A stretch of 64,000 nt of DNA, taken from contig JAIOPG010000008.1 in NCBI GenBank assembly GCA_021414025.1, forward strand, positions 248,001 to 312,000. Reading direction: 5' to 3'. Under the pieces are notes generated by a model. It saw only the letters and a program-made list of their open reading frames with translations, did not search any database and was not told where the DNA came from. This stretch comes from Planctomycetota bacterium (GTDB taxonomy: Bacteria > Planctomycetota > Phycisphaerae > Phycisphaerales > SM1A02). Positions within the stretch are counted from its first letter, which is position 1; each line of letters begins with the position of its first letter. Positions 8,167 to 16,368 of the stretch are shown piece after piece. A program made the position numbers and the translations under genes.

Positions 8167-9066
8167 ATGCTGCGCTATTTTGTGCCGCTGATTGTGGTGC
8201 ACGCTGCGGCCCTGCTAGCGGTGATGCCGAGTCTGTTCTCCTGGACCGCTCTGCTGATCGCGCTCGCGGGCGTCCACGTCTTCGGCCAGGCGATCACGAT
8301 GGGCTACCACCGCCTGCTCACCCACCGGAGCTTCGAAGTGCCACGCTGGTTCGAATACGGACTGGTGGTGCTGGCCCTCTGCTGCCTGGAAGATTCTCCG
8401 GCGCGTTGGGTGGCGACGCACCGCAAGCATCACGTGCACAGCGACGAGCCCGAGGATCCGCACTCGCCGCTGGTGACCTTCCTGTGGGGGCACATGGGCT
8501 GGCTCTTCCTGCACAACCGCGAGCTGCACCAATGGGCGAACTACGAGCGCTACGCCAAGGATGTCCTGCAGGATCCCTTCTACATGTGGCTGGAGAAGAA
8601 TCCGACCAGCCCGCTCTGGTTCTACCTGGGCCAGTGCGTGGTCTTCTTCGCGGCGCCGCTGGCTCTTTCCAGCATCTGGCTTGACTGGAACAGCGCCCTG
8701 TATTTCGCCGCGGGCGTGCTGGTGTGGGGCGTCTTCGTGCGCACCGTGCTGGTCTGGCACATCACCTGGAGCGTGAACAGCCTGACGCATCTCTTCGGCT
8801 ACCAGAATCACGAGACCGATGAGAACAGCCGCAACAACTGGCTGGTGGCGCTGGTCGCCGCCGGTGAGGGCTGGCACAACAATCATCATCACGACCCCTC
8901 CTGCTGCTCCGTGCAGCATCGCTGGTGGGAGCTGGATGTGACCTACTGGGAAGTCCGCGCCTTGAAGGCCATCGGCATCGCCAAGGACATCGTGCCCCGA
9001 CGCGAGGTGCGCGTCGAGGAAGCCCAGAACGCGGCGCGAAAATCCGTGGTTTCCAGCCTGAACTGA
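8167..9066 (+). CDS. Acyl-CoA/acyl-lipid delta-9 fatty acid desaturase
   Basis: 299 residues. Membrane di-iron desaturase with the three histidine boxes: 'HRLLTH' (48-53), 'HRKHH' (85-89) and 'GEGWHNNHH' near residue 240. Hydrophobic pairs lie before box 1 and between boxes 2 and 3. It inserts a cis double bond, usually at C9, into saturated acyl chains for membrane fluidity, and needs an electron donor that is not encoded here. The ATG at 8167 is chosen over a TTG two codons earlier. The leader is about 120 bases, unlike the short leaders of neighbours, so some leader-level control is possible. Confidence 0.92.
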   Translation: MLRYFVPLIVVHAAALLAVMPSLFSWTALLIALAGVHVFGQAITMGYHRLLTHRSFEVPRWFEYGLVVLALCCLEDSPARWVATHRKHHVHSDEPEDPHSPLVTFLWGHMGWLFLHNRELHQWANYERYAKDVLQDPFYMWLEKNPTSPLWFYLGQCVVFFAAPLALSSIWLDWNSALYFAAGVLVWGVFVRTVLVWHITWSVNSLTHLFGYQNHETDENSRNNWLVALVAAGEGWHNNHHHDPSCCSVQHRWWELDVTYWEVRALKAIGIAKDIVPRREVRVEEAQNAARKSVVSSLN

Positions 9067-9117
9067 AGACAATTTGATTTCGGCACCGACTTCGCCGCTT
9101 CGATGCGCGGCGGCCTT

Positions 9118-10707
9118 TTACCAATCCTGCCGTGCGGGAAATTTCGAGCAATCCACCACCAGATCGAACCCCGGTCGCAGCGTCGACGGCGGCGTCATCA
9201 GGAAACGAATGGGATGCTTCGGATCCGCGCGGTTGATCCACTCGCCGATCGAGTCGATGCCCATCGACTGCAATGGCCGGATCATGACCGAACCGTAAAT
9301 GTGTCCGCTGTAGCAGTTCTGCGGGAAGTAGACGCAGGCCGCCGCCTCGCCCGGCTTGCCCGGCGGCAACGCGGCCTGGTGGTCCAGCACGATTCGATTG
9401 ATCTCGCGGGCGTAGTACCAGGTCATGGAGAACTGGTAGGTGCGGCCGGCGACTCCGTAGAGACCGACGACGCAGAGCACGGCCATCGCTGCCGCGGCGA
9501 TGAAGCGCCCGATGAAGCGGTCGTTGTCGTCGGCCGGGTTCCACAGCATCAATCCGGCGGTCACGATCAGCAGCCCCGATCCGATGTTGGGGCCGAATCC
9601 ATACAGATCGGAGACCGCGCCCATGGGCAGGGTCACGACCACGCTGAACATGCAGACGCACGCGGCCAGCAGCGCCCGGCGCAGCGGCACATGGCCTGGT
9701 GTCTTGCGGTGCAGGATGCGCAGCGCCCCCGCCGCGATCAGCACTCCGCCCGAGGCGAGCAGACTGAGCACCGGAAGCGCCCGCAGCGGCAGCATCGCGG
9801 CCTCGTCGTTGAAGATATGCAGCGGGCCGTTGGAGAAAATGCCGAACATCGACATCAGCGCGTTGGTGAGGATGTTCTCGCCCAGCCCGATCTGGTAGCG
9901 GCCCTCCGGCGCCTCGTCGATCGGTGCCACGCCGCCGAGACCGCCGAACTTGTAGCGAATGACCAGGTAGATCAGCGGCATGACCGCGACCGGGAGCAGC
10001 GCCAACGCGGCGCGCAGGGTGGCGCGGCGATCCATCCCGCGGCAGGCGGCGATCGCCACGATCACGCCCGCGCCGATCGCGGCGCTCCAGCCGAAGAAGG
10101 TTTCCTTGACGTTCATGGCCACCGCGGCGATGACAAAGAGAAGCGCGAGCGTGCCCCCGATCGACCCGCCCCGCCGCGCCGCCGCAAAAAGATCCCAGGT
10201 CAGGATGCCGCACCAGAGCCCGAGGGCTGCGACCCAGGTCTGCGAGCAGGTGTCCATCTGCCAGAGCGAGGTCATGGTGCTGGGCGAGAGCTCGATCCAA
10301 ATCAGGATCAGCGGGGCCGCGATTGGCGCCGCGGGAAGCACCCGCCGCGCCAGCGCCACCACGCCCAGGGCCAGCAGCGCCATCCCCGTGAATTGCACCG
10401 GCAGCACGGGCCAGCACCAGAGCGTGCGCGGGTCGCAGAAGCTGGCGACGATGTTTTCCAGGGGGCGGAAGCTGTTGGTGTGAAGCCAGCCGTGGCGGAT
10501 GTTCTCCGCCAGCGAACCGACGTTGAGATTGCCGCGGACGAATTTCAGGTCGTCGTTGGAGACGTTCAGCCCCCAGTGGATCGGCGCGACCAGCAGCCAG
10601 AGGAAGAGCAGGACCGCGGCGGCCCAGGCCCACTTCACCGCCGCGCCCGAAGTGCCGGCGCCCGAGGTCGCGCCAGCGCCGGTTGAAGTGGAGGAAATCG
10701 TCGTCAC
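9118..10707 (-). CDS. Multi-pass membrane protein, GT-C glycosyltransferase-like
   Basis: 529 residues, about 11-12 hydrophobic segments. After a Ser/Thr/Gly/Ala-rich 23-residue N-terminus comes the first transmembrane helix, then 'VSNDDLKFVRG' at the start of the first outer loop. An acidic pair at this place is a feature of GT-C enzymes, which use polyprenyl-phosphate sugars. No Pfam family is certain to me, so the GT-C assignment is inference from topology. The start is GTG, with TACACT ending 8 bases before it and no Shine-Dalgarno. It is divergent from a second membrane protein of similar style. Confidence 0.6.
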   Translation of the reverse strand: MTTISSTSTGAGATSGAGTSGAAVKWAWAAAVLLFLWLLVAPIHWGLNVSNDDLKFVRGNLNVGSLAENIRHGWLHTNSFRPLENIVASFCDPRTLWCWPVLPVQFTGMALLALGVVALARRVLPAAPIAAPLILIWIELSPSTMTSLWQMDTCSQTWVAALGLWCGILTWDLFAAARRGGSIGGTLALLFVIAAVAMNVKETFFGWSAAIGAGVIVAIAACRGMDRRATLRAALALLPVAVMPLIYLVIRYKFGGLGGVAPIDEAPEGRYQIGLGENILTNALMSMFGIFSNGPLHIFNDEAAMLPLRALPVLSLLASGGVLIAAGALRILHRKTPGHVPLRRALLAACVCMFSVVVTLPMGAVSDLYGFGPNIGSGLLIVTAGLMLWNPADDNDRFIGRFIAAAAMAVLCVVGLYGVAGRTYQFSMTWYYAREINRIVLDHQAALPPGKPGEAAACVYFPQNCYSGHIYGSVMIRPLQSMGIDSIGEWINRADPKHPIRFLMTPPSTLRPGFDLVVDCSKFPARQDW

Positions 10708-10715
10708 CGCGTTGA

Positions 10716-10721
10716 AGTGTA
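10716..10721 (-). promoter_or_regulatory. Putative -10 of the 9118-10707 membrane protein gene
   Basis: TACACT on the minus strand, 8 bases before the GTG start at 10707. Confidence 0.35.
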
Positions 10722-10741
10722 ATCATCGCGGGGCTCTCCGC

Positions 10742-10747
10742 TACGCT
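10742..10747 (+). promoter_or_regulatory. Putative -10 of the 10755 membrane protein gene
   Basis: TACGCT preceded by GC, 7 bases before the ATG at 10755. Confidence 0.35.
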
Positions 10748-10754
10748 GCACGCC

Positions 10755-12467
10755 ATGAGAGCCTTGTGGGTCGCGGCCTTCGTCGCAGTTCTGCTCTCGG
10801 CGATCGCCGTGCGGGCGCACATCCAATTCGCCAACGTCATTCCTCCGGCGATGGATCCCGCCTACTACCCGGTGCAGGCCTGGTGGCTCTTCAATGAAGG
10901 TCGCCTGCTCTACCAGGATGCGCCGCTGATCTTCGTCATCGACGGGATTGCCGCCAAGGCGCTCATCCTGGCGGGAATGCAGGGCGACCGCGCCTATCTG
11001 GTGGCGGCGCAGGCCGTCGACTGCATCACGGAGCCGTGGGTCGCGCTGTTTGTCTTCCTCTTCGGCTTCGCCTGGTGCGGCGGCGCGAAGCGCGGCATTC
11101 CCATGGCGATGGCCGGCGCGCTGCTGGCGGTGCTCAGCGCCCCCGTCATCCGCATGGTCAGCGACTTCGAGAAGAATTCGCTTGGACTGGTCTGGGCCGT
11201 GATGGCCTGGTGGTCCCTTTGGCGCGCCCTGCACGCGGGCAAAAGCCCGGAAAGCGCTGCGCGTTCGGTCCGCTGGCACGTCGCCACGGCATTGGCCCTG
11301 GTGCTGGCGGCGCTCACCCATGGCGGGTCGTTCGGTTGCGCCGCGCTGGGTGCCGCGGCGATCATGGCGGTCTGTCTCGCCAGCGGCGGCATCTCGCGAC
11401 GAGCGCTCATCATTGGAGTGGTGTCCGCGGTGATCGTCGGATCACTGTCGCTGGCGCTTCTGAGCGCCGCCAGTCCCGCCCGTGCCCAGACCCTGTTCGA
11501 GGCGCCGCAGAAAATCTTCGGCCAAGGCGAACGCAGGGACATGCCGATGCACCGACCCCGCGGCCCGGACGATGACTTCGCCCGACAGGGAAACATTCGG
11601 CCGCCTCCAATGCCGGGAGGTGGGGATCCCCGCGGCGACATTGCATTGCGCGATGATCGCGGCCCGCAAGGCGATGGAAAATCGCGCATGGGTCCACCCA
11701 TGGGACCGCCGGGCGGTCGCGATTCCCACGGAACCTTCATCGGTCTTGGTGTCGGGCTCTGCGGAATCCTCGTCGTCGCCCTGCGCTGGAGGCGCGAAGC
11801 CGGCGCCGACCGCGCGGTCATCATCGGGCTCAGTCTGCTGTGCATGCTGCTGGTCTGCCCCTTCCTCAATCCGGAATACGCGCAGCGGCTGGGGTTGATG
11901 GCGCCGGTGCCGGTCGCGGTGGTCTTCACTTTTCTCGGCGCCCGACTCGTCATGGCGAAAAAGACCTCGCCACTGGAAGCTCCCGCGCCGCTGCTGCCGC
12001 CCGGAAAGGCGCTCTACCGGGCCTTCGCCGCCTGGTGGATCGCGGTGAGCGTGGCCTACGGGGCGGTCCACTCCATCACCGGGATCTCGACGCCCGGCGC
12101 AGTGCTCACCGATGAGGAATTGCGGGAGCTCTTCGCCCTGCGCAGCGAGATTCCCGAGCCGCGCACCACGCTGATCGTCGCCGCGCATGGCATCGAATGG
12201 TGGGCGGGATACGCGCTGCACACGCCGGTTCGCATCGACCGCGTCCCCGACGACGCGGCCTCGAAATATGCGCGGGTCCTCATCCTGAAAAAGACGATGA
12301 ACCAAGGGCGCCGCCCGCCGATGCCCGACGGTGGCGCCGCCAGAAATCCCGACGGCCCCGGCGGCCGCCCCGCTCCTCCGGGCGAGCAGGTCTTCATCCC
12401 CGACAACGCGCGAAGCATTCACCGGGGCGAGCGCTTCGAGCTCTTCGAAGTGCCTCTGGACAGGTGA
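10755..12467 (+). CDS. Multi-pass membrane protein with a Pro/Gly/Met/Arg-rich loop, GT-C-like
   Basis: 570 residues. Helix 1 is followed by 'PPAMDPAYYPVQAWWLFNEGRLLYQD', an acidic/aromatic first loop reminiscent of GT-C glycosyltransferases. About ten hydrophobic segments follow. Between helices, roughly residues 255-325 form a charged, low-complexity stretch rich in Arg, Gly, Pro, Met and Asp ('MPMHRPRGPDDDFARQGN' is part of it), and a second Pro/Gly-rich patch lies near residues 520-545. The C-terminal 150 residues look soluble ('TTLIVAAHGIEWWAGYAL'). I do not recognise a named family. A role in envelope glycan or lipid modification is only inferred from the fold and neighbours. Confidence 0.6.
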   Translation: MRALWVAAFVAVLLSAIAVRAHIQFANVIPPAMDPAYYPVQAWWLFNEGRLLYQDAPLIFVIDGIAAKALILAGMQGDRAYLVAAQAVDCITEPWVALFVFLFGFAWCGGAKRGIPMAMAGALLAVLSAPVIRMVSDFEKNSLGLVWAVMAWWSLWRALHAGKSPESAARSVRWHVATALALVLAALTHGGSFGCAALGAAAIMAVCLASGGISRRALIIGVVSAVIVGSLSLALLSAASPARAQTLFEAPQKIFGQGERRDMPMHRPRGPDDDFARQGNIRPPPMPGGGDPRGDIALRDDRGPQGDGKSRMGPPMGPPGGRDSHGTFIGLGVGLCGILVVALRWRREAGADRAVIIGLSLLCMLLVCPFLNPEYAQRLGLMAPVPVAVVFTFLGARLVMAKKTSPLEAPAPLLPPGKALYRAFAAWWIAVSVAYGAVHSITGISTPGAVLTDEELRELFALRSEIPEPRTTLIVAAHGIEWWAGYALHTPVRIDRVPDDAASKYARVLILKKTMNQGRRPPMPDGGAARNPDGPGGRPAPPGEQVFIPDNARSIHRGERFELFEVPLDR

Positions 12468-12482
12468 CGGGATTGCGAGGAA

Positions 12483-13610
12483 CTAGAAGGCGTGGGCGGC
12501 GCTGCGCATCTCGTTGCCCTCGGCCGTGCCCATGGCGTAAGTGAAGCCGCTCTGGATGGAATAGGCGCCCACGCCGCCGCTGCGCGAGAGAGCGAGCACC
12601 CCCACTTGGAAATTTCCGGCATCGGGCGTGTTGCGGATCATGCGGGCGACCGCTTCCTGGCAGGCCTCCTGCGCCGAGGCGCCGAATCGCATCCGTTCCA
12701 CGATCAGAAACGCGGCGACCGAGCGCATGGGAATTTCCCCGACGCCGGTGCAGACTGCGCCGCCCACCTCGCCATCCACGTAGAGTCCGGCCCCGATGAT
12801 GGGCGAGTCGCCGACGCGACCATGCATCTTCCAGGACATGCCGCTGGTGGTGCAGGCGGCTGCGAGCCGCCCCTGCTCGTCGCGCACCAGCATGGCGATG
12901 GTGTCATGGTCGCGCTCGCCGCCTTTGATGCTCGGATTCGCATCCGCCGGCCGGCGCGGCGCGTTCTCGCGGTTGGCCTGGGGCTTGTACTTCTTCTCCT
13001 TCAGCCACTCCTGCCACGCGGCCCGCGCCTCCGGATGCAGCGCGTCGGGAAGGATCTCCACCCCCTGTGAGCGCGCGAATTGCTCCGCCCCCTCGCCGAC
13101 CAGCAATACATGGGGCGTGCGCTCCATCACCATGCGGGCGAGGGAGATCGGATGGGCCACGCCGCGCACAAAGGCGACCGAGCCGGCGCGGCCGCGCTCA
13201 TCCATGATGGCGGCGTCGAGCGTGACGAAGCCGTCGCGGTCCGGGTATCCGGCCAGCCCCACGGTGTGCTCGTTGACATCGGCCTCCGTCACCATGACGC
13301 CCGACTCCGCGGCGTCCAGCGCGCTGCCGCCCGAGTCCAGCAGGCTCAGCGCTCTGGCGTTGGCGGCCAGCCCAAAGTTCCAGGTCGAAAGGACCACCGG
13401 TCCGGTCGCGCTCTCCGCGGAGGATGCATCGTTCGCGGCGCTTTCGGGAGTCGACTTTGATTTTGAATTTTCGTTCATGGTGCAGGCTGCAGCGGAGGCT
13501 CCGAGCGTGGCGGCAACGATCGCCCGGAGGGAGTCCCGGCGCGAAAGGCCCGCAGAAGGAACTCCAGGAATGGGAATCTCGCGACGGATCATCGACGAAT
13601 CGCCCATCAT
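12483..13610 (-). CDS. Tat-exported N4-(beta-N-acetylglucosaminyl)-L-asparaginase / isoaspartyl peptidase family
   Basis: 375 residues. The N-terminus has a twin-arginine signal 'SRRDSLRAIVAATLG' ending in a possible lipobox Cys43. The body is an Ntn-hydrolase of the asparaginase-2 family: the autocleavage/catalytic Thr is T237 in 'RDHDTIAMLV', followed by 'TTSGMSWKMHGRVGDSPIIGAG', which forms the substrate pocket. The family self-cleaves before the Thr and releases Asp from N-glycosyl-asparagine or isoAsp peptides. It is the last gene of a minus-strand unit dadA / SLC13 carrier / this gene, consistent with scavenging amino acids from glycoproteins or damaged peptides outside the cytoplasm. 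Confidence 0.88.
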   Translation of the reverse strand: MMGDSSMIRREIPIPGVPSAGLSRRDSLRAIVAATLGASAAACTMNENSKSKSTPESAANDASSAESATGPVVLSTWNFGLAANARALSLLDSGGSALDAAESGVMVTEADVNEHTVGLAGYPDRDGFVTLDAAIMDERGRAGSVAFVRGVAHPISLARMVMERTPHVLLVGEGAEQFARSQGVEILPDALHPEARAAWQEWLKEKKYKPQANRENAPRRPADANPSIKGGERDHDTIAMLVRDEQGRLAAACTTSGMSWKMHGRVGDSPIIGAGLYVDGEVGGAVCTGVGEIPMRSVAAFLIVERMRFGASAQEACQEAVARMIRNTPDAGNFQVGVLALSRSGGVGAYSIQSGFTYAMGTAEGNEMRSAAHAF

Positions 13611-13631
13611 GCTAACGAATCCCGGCGCAGC

Positions 13632-15050
13632 TCAGGCGAGGATCGAGCACATCACGGTGATGATGGCCGCGGCGCAGAGGTCCAGCACGAAACCGACGCG
13701 CAGCATCTCCCGCATCGGCACGCGGCCGGTGGAGAAGATCAGCGCGCTGGGCGGCGTGCCGACCGGCAGCATGAAAGCAAAGCTCGCCCCGAGCGTCGCC
13801 GCCACGACCAGCTTCTCCGTGGGGATGCCCAGGCCGGGTGCCATCGCCCCGACGATCGGCACTGCGGTGGCCACTAGGGCCGTATTCGAGGCGATCTCGC
13901 TGGCGAAGATGAGCATGGTCACGACCAGGAAGAGCAGGATCGGCGCCGGCACGACCGCCAGACCGGAGAGCGAGCGGGCCACCGCGTCCGAGACGCCGGT
14001 CGACTGCATCGCGTCCGCCAGGCTCAGTCCGCCGCCGAAGAGAATGAACACCCCCCACGGCAGACGGCCGGTCAGCGCCCAGGGCACAATCGCCTCGCCG
14101 CTGCCTTTTTTCTCGGGAATGATGAAGAGCAGCACCGCGGCCGCAATGGCGATCATGCCGTCGCGCAGCTTCAGCTGGGGAATCCACATTTTGAGGAAGG
14201 GCGCGCCCACCCACGCCACGATGGCGCAGGCGAAGATGACCACGGTGATCCGCGCGGCGCGGCTCATCGGCCCGCGCGGCACCGGCAGCGAGATCGCCGT
14301 GGCCGAGAGCCCCTTCATCGGGCACATGACGCGGAAGACGATCTGGGTGGCGATCATCATCACCGCCGCCGTCGGCACCCCGATCATCGACCACTGCAGG
14401 AAATCCATGCCCGATCCGTTGGCGCGGAGCCATTCCGCCGCGATCGGATTCGGCGGGCTTCCCAGCAGCGTCATGACGCCGCCGATGCTCGCCCCGTAGG
14501 CCACCGCCAGCAGCACCGCCCGCTCGAAATTCAGAAAGGCGCGGTGATGCTCCGGCTTCTCGCCCGCTCCGCCCGCGAAGCACGCCACCGCCGCCATGGC
14601 CAGCGGCAGCATGATCGCCGCCGAGGCCGTGTTGGAAACCCAGGCGCTCAGCAGCGAGGTCGCAATCAGAAATCCCGCGATGATGCGGCCCGGCGAGTGG
14701 CCGATGTGCGAGAGCACAAAGGCGATGAAGCGCTGGCCCAGGCCATGCCGCTCGATGGCGAACCCGATCGTGCATCCGCCGGCGAAGAGAAAGATGATGT
14801 CGTTGGCATAGGGCGAGAGGATGTCCTGCGTAGTGCCGATGTTGAAGAGCGAGAGCACGATGACCGGCAGCAGTCCCGTGATCGCCAGATCGACCGCCTG
14901 GGTCGCCCACCACGCGGCCATCCACGCCAGCAGTCCGGCGACGATCGCCCCATTGCTGGAAAGCCCGGCACCCGTCATGCCCGACGGACCCAGCACAAAC
15001 CAGACCAGCACTCCCAGCAGCGGTCCGGCGAGGAACACGGCGCGCTTCAT
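13632..15050 (-). CDS. SLC13/DASS sodium-coupled anion symporter
   Basis: 472 residues with about 11-12 membrane segments. The two Na/carboxylate-binding Ser-Asn-Thr type hairpins are visible: 'SAWVSNTASAAIMLPLAM' in the first half, and 'FASEIASNTALVATAVPI' with 'FAFMLPVGTPPSALIFSTG' in the second half. The family imports dicarboxylates (succinate, malate, fumarate), citrate or sulfate with Na+. The operon partners, a D-amino-acid dehydrogenase upstream (10-base gap) and an asparaginase downstream (21 bases), favour a dicarboxylate or aspartate-like substrate over sulfate, but this is inference. Confidence 0.92.
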   Translation of the reverse strand: MKRAVFLAGPLLGVLVWFVLGPSGMTGAGLSSNGAIVAGLLAWMAAWWATQAVDLAITGLLPVIVLSLFNIGTTQDILSPYANDIIFLFAGGCTIGFAIERHGLGQRFIAFVLSHIGHSPGRIIAGFLIATSLLSAWVSNTASAAIMLPLAMAAVACFAGGAGEKPEHHRAFLNFERAVLLAVAYGASIGGVMTLLGSPPNPIAAEWLRANGSGMDFLQWSMIGVPTAAVMMIATQIVFRVMCPMKGLSATAISLPVPRGPMSRAARITVVIFACAIVAWVGAPFLKMWIPQLKLRDGMIAIAAAVLLFIIPEKKGSGEAIVPWALTGRLPWGVFILFGGGLSLADAMQSTGVSDAVARSLSGLAVVPAPILLFLVVTMLIFASEIASNTALVATAVPIVGAMAPGLGIPTEKLVVAATLGASFAFMLPVGTPPSALIFSTGRVPMREMLRVGFVLDLCAAAIITVMCSILA

Positions 15051-15060
15051 GGCGACTTCC

Positions 15061-16305
15061 TCATGCGAAGCGCTCCGGCCTGAGTTTCTCGATACTGAAG
15101 GGCTGGCTCCTTCCGCCGATGATGTTGCTCACCAGCAGACCGGTCGCAGGCCCGAGGCTGATGCCCAGCATGGCGTGGCCGGCGGCGGCGATCGCGTTGC
15201 GCAGATGCGCGAAACGCCCCAGATAGGGAAGTCCGTCCGGCGTGACCGGGCGCCGTCCGGTCCAGACCGGGCGCGCCTGCTTGTGCCGCGCGTCGAAGGC
15301 GCCGGCAAAGGCTGGCAGAAAACGCGGGATCGACTCGCAGATGCCCTGCACGCGCCGGGGATTGACCGTGTCATCGACGCCGCCGATCTCCATGGTGCCC
15401 GCGAAGCGCAGCGCGCCGCCCATCGGGGTCACCGCCACGCGGGCCTCGACGAGCAGACAGGAAGTTCGCGGCATCTGCGCTGGTTCCTGAATCGTCATGC
15501 TGTAGCCCTTGCCCGCCTGCATCGGAAGTTCCGCGCCAAGCTGCCGCGCCGCCGCTCCCGACCAGGACCCCGTGGCGATCACGAACTCATCGCCTTCGAT
15601 CCGCTCGCGCGTGGTCCTCACCGCCACCACCCGGTCCCCGAGCATGTCGAAGCCCGTGACCTCGGTGCCGTAATGGATGTCCGCGCCAAGGGCCAGCTCC
15701 TGCATCACCAGCGCCGGATTCAGGTGCGCGTCGTCGTGGAAGTGCACGCCGCCGCAGACGTCCAGCGTCAATTCCGGTTCCAGCGCGGCAACCTCGCCCT
15801 GCGTCAGCAGCGAAGCGCGCAGTCCGATCTGGTTGGCGCGGCGGGCGACCGCGGCCTCGTGGGCCAGCGTCGCGGACTTCTTGCACAGCACCAGCAGCCC
15901 CTTCTGCACCAGGCCGATGCGATTATCGCTTTCCGCGGCGAGCTCCACGTAGAGTTTCTTGCTCAGCAGGCTGATGTCGCGCAGCAAGCCTTCGCAGCCG
16001 GCCACGTGCGCCGGCGTGGCGCTGCGGTAGAACTTCCAGAGCCACTTCATCAGGTCGCGGTCCAGGCGCGGGCGGATCCAGAAGGGACTCTTCGGGTTGC
16101 CCAGCATCCGCAGCCCCTTGGCGATCATGCCCGGCGCGGCCAGCGGCACGAAATGGCTCGGCGAGACCAGCCCGGCGTTGCCGAAGCTGCAGCCGGAGGG
16201 CCCGGGCGAGCGCTCCAGCACGATCGCCTCATGGCCGTCCCTCTTCAGGAAGCGGGCGCAGGAGAGGCCGATGATGCCGCCGCCGACGATGACCACGCGA
16301 CTCAT
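15061..16305 (-). CDS. dadA: D-amino acid dehydrogenase, FAD-dependent
   Basis: 414 residues, DAO superfamily. N-terminal dinucleotide-binding 'VVIVGGGIIGLSCARFLKRDG' (4-24), 'VLERSPGPSGCSFGNAGLVSP', and C-terminal 'PVWTGRRPVTPDGLPYLG' with 'GHAMLGISLGPATG', all as in DadA. It oxidises D-amino acids to 2-oxo acids and ammonia, passing electrons to the quinone pool. It is the first gene of the dadA / SLC13 / asparaginase unit. TAATCT lies exactly 6 bases before the ATG, predicting a leaderless mRNA. Confidence 0.88.
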   Translation of the reverse strand: MSRVVIVGGGIIGLSCARFLKRDGHEAIVLERSPGPSGCSFGNAGLVSPSHFVPLAAPGMIAKGLRMLGNPKSPFWIRPRLDRDLMKWLWKFYRSATPAHVAGCEGLLRDISLLSKKLYVELAAESDNRIGLVQKGLLVLCKKSATLAHEAAVARRANQIGLRASLLTQGEVAALEPELTLDVCGGVHFHDDAHLNPALVMQELALGADIHYGTEVTGFDMLGDRVVAVRTTRERIEGDEFVIATGSWSGAAARQLGAELPMQAGKGYSMTIQEPAQMPRTSCLLVEARVAVTPMGGALRFAGTMEIGGVDDTVNPRRVQGICESIPRFLPAFAGAFDARHKQARPVWTGRRPVTPDGLPYLGRFAHLRNAIAAAGHAMLGISLGPATGLLVSNIIGGRSQPFSIEKLRPERFA

Positions 16306-16311
16306 GGCCGG

Positions 16312-16317
16312 AGATTA
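16312..16317 (-). promoter_or_regulatory. Putative -10 of the dadA operon
   Basis: TAATCT on the minus strand, 6 bases before the ATG at 16305; this spacing puts the transcription start on the A of the ATG. Confidence 0.4.
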
Positions 16318-16354
16318 ACGCTCGCGCCGCTTCAACGCGTCGCCGAAACTTCTT

Positions 16355-16360
16355 TACACT
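16355..16360 (+). promoter_or_regulatory. Putative -10 of glyQS
   Basis: TACACT, 8 bases before the ATG at 16369. Confidence 0.35.
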
Positions 16361-16368
16361 TGCGGGCC

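Noticed and set aside
14821-16368. Long upstream in-frame extension of the GlyRS frame
   Set aside because: It runs antisense through dadA, and the conserved synthetase sequence begins right after the ATG at 16369.
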